In this document: piece by piece, positions 5,103 to 8,894 of the stretch
Layout: every line of letters starts with the position of its first letter
How positions within the stretch are numbered: position 1 is the first letter of the stretch
Source of the DNA: Halomonas sp.
GTDB taxonomy: Bacteria > Pseudomonadota > Gammaproteobacteria > Pseudomonadales > Halomonadaceae
DNA: 8,894 bases
Assembly: GCA_007116835.1 (NCBI GenBank)
Contig: SKHS01000128.1
Span: 1-8,894, forward strand
Reading direction: 5' to 3'
Notes under the pieces: generated by a model
What the model was told of the DNA's origin: nothing
Database searches by the model: none
Seen by the model: the letters and a program-made list of their open reading frames with translations, nothing else
Position numbers and translations under genes: made by a program

Positions 5103-6194
5103 ATGGGCTTTAACTGTGGTATCGTCGGCCTGCCCAACGTAGGCAAATCAACACTTTTCAATGCACTGACTAAATCCGGCATTGATGCAGAAAACTTTCC
5201 CTTCTGCACCATTGAGCCCAACGTAGGCATTGTACCCATGCCTGACCCGCGCTTGGAAAAGCTTGCAGAAATCGTCAAGCCGCAAAAAGTACTGCCGACT
5301 ACGATGGAGTTTGTCGATATTGCAGGCTTAGTTGCCGGGGCTTCAAAGGGCGAAGGCTTGGGCAACAAGTTCTTGGCCAATATTCGCGAGACCCAAGCCA
5401 TTGCTCATGTAGTGCGTTGCTTTGATAACGACAACGTCATTCACGTTGCCAACCAGGTAGACCCACGGGCAGATATTGAAACCATCAACCTAGAACTGGC
5501 GCTTGCTGACCTAGACACCGTCGAAAAAGCCAGCCAGCGCCTAGTGCGTTCGGTGAAAGGCGGCGATAAAGACGCCACTGCCACCAAGGCCATTCTTGAT
5601 CGCATCCAGCCGCACCTTGCGGAAGGTATGCCGCTGCGCAGCTTTGGTCTTGATGAAGACGAAAAACGCCAGGTAAAAAGTTTTGGCTTCTTAACCCTTA
5701 AGCCCACTATGTACATTGCCAACGTCAACGAAGATGGCTTTGAGAACAACCCCTACCTCGATATCGTTAACGAGATTGCGGCAGAAGAAGGTGCCGCCGT
5801 CGTGCCGGTATGTAACCAGCTAGAAGCTGAAATTGCCGAACTTGATGACGAAGAACGCAGCATGTTCCTGGCTGAAATGGGCATGGAAGAGCCAGGGCTT
5901 GATCGCGTTATTCGTGCAGGCTACGCCCTACTTGGTCTGCAAACGTACTTCACTGCTGGCGTTAAAGAAGTGCGCGCCTGGACAGTCAAAGAGGGTGCCA
6001 GCGCCCCGGAGGCCGCAGGCGTCATTCATACTGATTTCCAGAAAGGCTTTATCCGCGCCGAAGTCGTTGCCTATGAAGACTTTGTCTCACTTAACGGTGA
6101 GCAGGGTGCTAAGGATGCTGGCAAGTGGCGCTTAGAAGGCAAGGACTACATCGTGAAAGATGGCGATGTTATCCACTTCCGCTTTAACGTCTGA
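5103..6194 (+). CDS. ychF: Redox-regulated ribosome-associated ATPase YchF (OLA1/Obg family)
   Basis: YchF is a TRAFAC-class P-loop NTPase that prefers ATP and associates with ribosomes; in E. coli it is linked to stress responses and is down-regulated under oxidative stress. The product is 363 residues, as in E. coli. The G domain shows the P-loop GLPNVGKST at 9-17; FPFCTIEPN at 32-40; the Walker B/G3 motif DIAGL at 72-76; and NVNE at 207-210 in place of NKxD, the change that explains ATP over GTP specificity. A helical insert spans roughly 115-200, and the C-terminal TGS domain covers about 278-363 (LQTYFTAGVKEVRAWTV; FIRAEVVAYEDF; YIVKDGDVIHFRFNV). The ATG is supported by AGGAAG at 5091-5096. 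The stop is a tandem TGA-TAA. It is probably co-transcribed with pth; no terminator is obvious before the tRNA-Met promoter. Confidence 0.98.
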   Translation: MGFNCGIVGLPNVGKSTLFNALTKSGIDAENFPFCTIEPNVGIVPMPDPRLEKLAEIVKPQKVLPTTMEFVDIAGLVAGASKGEGLGNKFLANIRETQAIAHVVRCFDNDNVIHVANQVDPRADIETINLELALADLDTVEKASQRLVRSVKGGDKDATATKAILDRIQPHLAEGMPLRSFGLDEDEKRQVKSFGFLTLKPTMYIANVNEDGFENNPYLDIVNEIAAEEGAAVVPVCNQLEAEIAELDDEERSMFLAEMGMEEPGLDRVIRAGYALLGLQTYFTAGVKEVRAWTVKEGASAPEAAGVIHTDFQKGFIRAEVVAYEDFVSLNGEQGAKDAGKWRLEGKDYIVKDGDVIHFRFNV

Positions 6195-6225
6195 TAAGCA
6201 ACTATTTGGCAGACAACCGTTCGAT

Positions 6226-6279
6226 AAGAAAAAAGAAACACTTGACGGGCGGCGAATCACTGAGTAATATTCGCCCCCG
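6226..6279 (+). promoter_or_regulatory. Sigma-70 stable-RNA promoter of tRNA-Met
   Basis: The -35 TTGACG at 6242-6247 and -10 TAATAT at 6265-6270 are separated by 17 bases. An A-rich tract at 6226-6238 lies where an UP element would bind the RNA polymerase alpha subunits. The discriminator after the -10 is very GC-rich (TCGCCCCCG, 6271-6279), the mark of promoters under stringent (ppGpp) control. Transcription should start near 6277, leaving a leader of about nine bases before the mature tRNA. A 6-bp inverted repeat, GGCGAA 6251-6256 and TTCGCC 6270-6275, brackets the -10. Confidence 0.8.
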
Positions 6280-6285
6280 TTGAAC

Positions 6286-6362
6286 GGCTACGTAGCTCAG
6301 CTGGTTAGAGCACATCACTCATAATGATGGGGTCCCCTGTTCAAATCAGGGCGTAGCCACCA
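6286..6362 (+). tRNA. Elongator tRNA-Met (anticodon CAT), CCA encoded
   Basis: A complete 77-nt cloverleaf. The acceptor GGCTACG 6286-6292 pairs with CGTAGCC 6352-6358, followed by discriminator A6359 and encoded CCA 6360-6362. The anticodon stem CATCA 6313-6317 pairs with TGATG 6325-6329; anticodon CAT is at 6320-6322. The T arm is CCCTG-TTCAAAT-CAGGG. The paired first base and the close match from memory to E. coli metT-type tRNA (GGCTACGTAGCTCAG start, CATCACTCATAATGATG anticodon arm) identify the elongator, not the initiator. A lysidine-modified tRNA-Ile2, which also reads CAT, is less likely. It has its own promoter and terminator. Confidence 0.95.
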
Positions 6363-6372
6363 AACGAATTTT

Positions 6373-6405
6373 AAAGCCCCGCTGACACTGTCAGCGGGGC
6401 TTTTT
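6373..6405. terminator. Intrinsic terminator of tRNA-Met, possibly shared with convergent apeB
   Basis: The stem from GCCCCGCTGAC 6376-6386 pairs perfectly with GTCAGCGGGGC 6390-6400 around the three-base loop ACT, extended by A-T pairs 6373-6375/6401-6403. Five T follow at 6401-6405. It begins 11 nt after the CCA end of tRNA-Met on the plus strand. It also lies 15 nt beyond the apeB stop on the minus strand, where the stem is followed by a weaker tract (TTTAAAATT), so it plausibly stops both converging transcripts. Function on the plus strand is near certain; on the minus strand it is likely. Confidence 0.93.
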
Positions 6406-6419
6406 CGTCAGCGCAACAC

Positions 6420-7724
6420 TCAGCGCAACTCAGCACGGTTTAAAAATACGGTTAACGCCGCGGTCAAATAATCAACATCTCGCGTTCCCGCCGTTTCACG
6501 AATAGAGTGCATGGCCCACTGCGGGAGCCCGACATCAAGGGTCGGTACGCCAATCTCCGTGGCCGTAATTGGCCCAATCGTGCTACCACACCCCATATCT
6601 GCCCGGGTAACAAACGACTGAACCGGCACTTCCGCCTCGCGACATACATCGCGGAACAGCGCCCCGGTCACACTATTAGTTGCATAACGCTGATTGGCGT
6701 TCACTTTGATAACTGGGCCGCCATTAATAGCAGGGCCGTGACGCTCATCGTGCTTGTCCTGGAAATTAGGGTGCAAAGCGTGGGCGTTATCACAAGAAAT
6801 CATCAGCGACGACTGAATCAGCTGAATTAACGACTCTTCCGTAGCACCCCCCACCTGGGCATTCAAGCGCTTCAAAACGTCGCCCAAAAATGGCCCCTGG
6901 GCACCACAGGCACTCGCACTACCCACTTCTTCATGATCGTTGGCCACTAGCACCGCACCTTGGCTGGCATCGCACGCTAGCAGCGCTTCCAGCCCGACAA
7001 AGCATGACAACAGGTTGTCCAATCGCGCACTCGCAATAAGCTCATGCTGCAAGCCCACCAGCGACGGCGGCTGAACGTCGTAAAACCCTAACTCGAAGTC
7101 GACCACTTCAACGGCACGCAGACCATGCTGCTCTTCTAACCACTGGGCCAACAGGTCGCTAAGCTGTGCACTATCACTCTGCATGAGTACCGGCGACATT
7201 TGGGTTTGAGGATTAATTTCCCGCCCCGCATTTACGTCACGATCCATATGAATCGCCAAGCTGGGAATCATCGCGATGGGGCGATCAACATTTAACAGCA
7301 CGCTTTCCAAATGGCCGTCAGCGTGGCGTACATGAACGCGGCCTGCCAAGCCAAGATCGCGATCGAACCAAGGCGCTAGCAACACTCCCCCGTACAACTG
7401 CACACCTAACTGCAACCAACCCGCGGCATACTGCGTGGCATTAGGTTTCAAACGCAGCCCAGGGCTATCCGTATGCGCCCCCAGCATGCGTAGGCTAGCT
7501 AGTTTTCCGGCCGGCAACTGAAACGCAATAATAGATGAGTCGTTACGCGTAACGTAATAGCGCTTTCCTGGCACAAGCTGCCAATTTACTGTCTCTTCAA
7601 GACGCTCAAAGCCTGCCTGCTGCAAACGCTCTGCCATACAGCGGGTCGCATGCCATGGCGTAGGCGACTGATGCAAGAAGTCACACAGCCTGGCTAAACG
7701 TTCTGCGTTGAAAGCCTTGGACAT
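6420..7724 (-). CDS. apeB: M18-family zinc aminopeptidase (ApeB)
   Basis: This is a metallo-aminopeptidase of the M18 family (probable M18-family aminopeptidase 2), a cytosolic enzyme that removes N-terminal residues from peptides, in many relatives acidic ones. Numbered from the start used here (434 aa), the two-metal site is visible: HTDSPG with His84 and Asp86; SARLDNLLSC with bridging Asp236; NDHEEVGS with Glu265/Glu266; SCDNAHALHPN with Asp312; and AMHSIRE with His406. ADMGCGSTIGPI at 375-386 and RYATNS at 346-351 are also characteristic. Start choice: an ATG at 7736 gives four extra residues, but its only nearby purine run is two bases away. The ATG at 7724 has GAGGA (plus-strand 7730-7734) five bases upstream, so I prefer 7724. 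The gene is convergent with tRNA-Met and divergent from prc. No confident promoter was found on the minus strand upstream. Confidence 0.93.
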   Translation of the reverse strand: MSKAFNAERLARLCDFLHQSPTPWHATRCMAERLQQAGFERLEETVNWQLVPGKRYYVTRNDSSIIAFQLPAGKLASLRMLGAHTDSPGLRLKPNATQYAAGWLQLGVQLYGGVLLAPWFDRDLGLAGRVHVRHADGHLESVLLNVDRPIAMIPSLAIHMDRDVNAGREINPQTQMSPVLMQSDSAQLSDLLAQWLEEQHGLRAVEVVDFELGFYDVQPPSLVGLQHELIASARLDNLLSCFVGLEALLACDASQGAVLVANDHEEVGSASACGAQGPFLGDVLKRLNAQVGGATEESLIQLIQSSLMISCDNAHALHPNFQDKHDERHGPAINGGPVIKVNANQRYATNSVTGALFRDVCREAEVPVQSFVTRADMGCGSTIGPITATEIGVPTLDVGLPQWAMHSIRETAGTRDVDYLTAALTVFLNRAELR

Positions 7725-7771
7725 AGAAATCCTCATAACCTTAATGATTGAGTCTCACAGGCTAAATGACC

Positions 7772-7780
7772 TGCTACAAT
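7772..7780 (+). promoter_or_regulatory. Extended -10 promoter for prc
   Basis: TGCTACAAT at 7772-7780 is an extended -10: TG, one base, then TACAAT, five of six matches to TATAAT. The -35 position at 17-bp spacing (GTCTCA, 7752-7757) is poor, as is usual for extended -10 promoters. Transcription would start near 7787, giving a 5' leader of about 77 nt for prc. It lies in the 139-nt gap between divergent apeB and prc. Confidence 0.55.
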
Positions 7781-7789
7781 GCTCCCTCG

Positions 7790-7808
7790 GCCTATGCAAC
7801 TCATAGGC
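7790..7808 (+). promoter_or_regulatory. Inverted repeat at the predicted prc transcription start
   Basis: GCCTATG 7790-7796 and CATAGGC 7802-7808 form a perfect 7-bp dyad around CAACT. If transcription starts near 7787 as predicted, this hairpin would sit at the extreme 5' end of the prc mRNA and could stabilise it. As DNA, the same dyad lies just downstream of the start site, where a repressor could block transcription. There is no T-run, so it is not a terminator. Confidence 0.4.
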
Positions 7809-7863
7809 TATTTGCGTGTCTAGGGAAGAAGATAGTGTACACAAATCCGGGAGAGCTTGACTG

Positions 7864-8894
7864 ATGAGCTTGTTTGCAACGCTTTCGCGCTCGGTCGCAT
7901 TTGCCGTCATGCTGGTTATTACCAGCCCAGCAGCACTGGCACAAATTGCGCCGACCGACGAACAACGCCAAGCAGCGGTGGAAATTGCGGATTCACTTCG
8001 CTATGGACACTATGCTGATACTAACTTTGACGAACAATGGTCTCAGGATGCTTTTCAGCGCTATTTAAACATCCTCGATGGTCAACGCTCCTACCTGTTA
8101 AGCCGCGATATCGAGCCCTACCGTCATTTGGAACGCGCCATGGCCGAGGCGCTGTTCAGTGGAGAGCTTGACGATGCTTTCGCGCTTTACAATCGCCTCA
8201 ATGATCGACATAGCGCTCGCCTTGAGTGGCTACTGGAGCGCTTGGATGAGGGCCTATCATTTGAATTTGAAAGCGACGAGCGCCTGGAAGTAGACCGTGA
8301 AGACAGCCCGTGGGCGACCCGCGAAAGCGAACTGGACGAGCTATGGCGCAAACGGCTCAAAAACGACGCACTGACACTCGCCTTAACCGACCAAGATGAC
8401 GAGCAGATCGAAAATAATCTGCGTCAGCGTTACAAAGGCCAGTTATCACGCCTGCGCCAAGCTGAGTCCGAAGACGTTTTCGGGCTCATTATGTCGGCAG
8501 TTGCCAGCACTATCGACCCTCATACTGGCTACCTCTCCCCTCGCCAAAGTGAATCATTTGATATTCAAATGAGCCTATCACTTGAGGGAATTGGCGCTCT
8601 GCTGCAAGCCGACAGTGAATACGTCAAAGTATCCAGCCTGGTTCCCGGCGGCCCCGCTGACCGCGCTGGCGTACTTGAACCTGCCGATCGGATTATCGCC
8701 GTTGGCCAAGAGGATGGCGACATGGTTAATGTGGTCGGCATGCGCCTAGACAACGTTGTCGACCTGATTCGTGGCCCGAAGGGCTCTGTGGTGCGCCTTG
8801 ACGTGGTACCCGCTCAAGCGGTGGATATGACCCGCTCACAAATCGTTGAGATTACCCGCGACACAGTTAGCCTAGAAGATCAGGCCGCGAGCAG
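7864..8894 (+). CDS. prc: Tail-specific (C-terminal processing) protease Prc/Tsp, N-terminal half
   Basis: Prc is a periplasmic S41-family serine protease with a Ser-Lys catalytic dyad that degrades or trims proteins with nonpolar C-termini and, in E. coli, matures penicillin-binding protein 3. The gene runs off the right edge after 343 codons, about half of the usual 680. A Sec signal peptide ends in SPAALA with predicted cleavage after Ala26. Residues about 30-230 are the helical N-terminal domain of Prc (QRSYLLSRDIEPYRHLE; DVFGLIMSAVASTIDPHTGYLSPRQSESF). Residues about 238-325 are the PDZ domain (SLEGIGALLQ; SLVPGGPADRAGVLEPADRIIAVGQ; RLDNVVDLIRGPKGS), followed by RDTVSLEDQA. The protease core and catalytic residues lie outside. 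ATG 7864 has GGGAG at 7849-7853, ten bases upstream. Residues 128-160 are strongly acidic. A promoter and hairpin lie in the upstream gap. Confidence 0.95.
   Translation, partial: MSLFATLSRSVAFAVMLVITSPAALAQIAPTDEQRQAAVEIADSLRYGHYADTNFDEQWSQDAFQRYLNILDGQRSYLLSRDIEPYRHLERAMAEALFSGELDDAFALYNRLNDRHSARLEWLLERLDEGLSFEFESDERLEVDREDSPWATRESELDELWRKRLKNDALTLALTDQDDEQIENNLRQRYKGQLSRLRQAESEDVFGLIMSAVASTIDPHTGYLSPRQSESFDIQMSLSLEGIGALLQADSEYVKVSSLVPGGPADRAGVLEPADRIIAVGQEDGDMVNVVGMRLDNVVDLIRGPKGSVVRLDVVPAQAVDMTRSQIVEITRDTVSLEDQAAS

Noticed and set aside
6286..6405. tRNA-Met as an integration site for a mobile element
   Set aside because: The tRNA is intact, no integrase or direct repeat of its 3' end was seen, and the flanks are ordinary core genes.
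7835..7842. GTGTACAC palindrome upstream of prc
   Set aside because: It is an isolated 8-bp palindrome with no second copy or supporting context, and is likely chance.
1..8894. A previously undescribed multi-gene system, insertion sequence or CRISPR array
   Set aside because: Every protein-coding stretch is assigned to a known housekeeping family, spacers are short, and no transposase, long repeat or spaced repeat array is visible.

Overview
This window is a stretch of conserved core chromosome from a gammaproteobacterium. The gene order TPR lipoprotein-type gene, lolB, ispE, tRNA-Gln, prs, rplY, pth, ychF matches the order I recall for Pseudomonas aeruginosa PA4667-PA4673. Protein details, such as the acidic tail on bL25 and an M18 aminopeptidase next to a tail-specific protease, together with the base composition, suggest an Oceanospirillales member, perhaps a Halomonas-type halophile. 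That lineage call is inference.

Layout. 1-851: 3' part of a TPR-repeat protein, cut by the left edge. 907-2432: lolB and ispE, 17 nt apart, with tRNA-Gln(UUG) directly after them and prs 58 nt beyond the tRNA. No intrinsic terminator is visible from lolB to rplY, so this is probably one long transcript. rplY (3635-4276) is preceded by a striking 38-nt RNA hairpin and followed by four back-to-back hairpins, the last a textbook UUCG terminator. pth (4451-5032) and ychF (5103-6194) follow. tRNA-Met(CAU) at 6286-6362 has its own strong stable-RNA promoter and its own terminator. On the minus strand, apeB (6420-7724) converges on that terminator. A 139-nt divergent gap then leads to prc, which runs off the right edge.

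Functionally the block is dominated by translation: 5S-binding bL25, peptidyl-tRNA hydrolase, the ribosome-associated ATPase YchF, and two tRNAs. It also carries one step each of isoprenoid (IspE) and nucleotide (PRPP synthase) supply, and envelope biogenesis and quality control (LolB, the TPR protein, Prc). The two edge genes both belong to families connected with carboxyl-terminal-processing proteases and their TPR partners.

No mobile element, CRISPR array, defence island or obviously new gene system is present. The unexplained signal lies in RNA structure between genes: the rplY leader hairpin, the rplY 3' hairpin array, a hairpin abutting the 5' end of tRNA-Gln, an AU hairpin before the pth ribosome site, and a hairpin at the predicted 5' end of the prc mRNA. 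All secondary structures were paired by hand, with no energy calculation.
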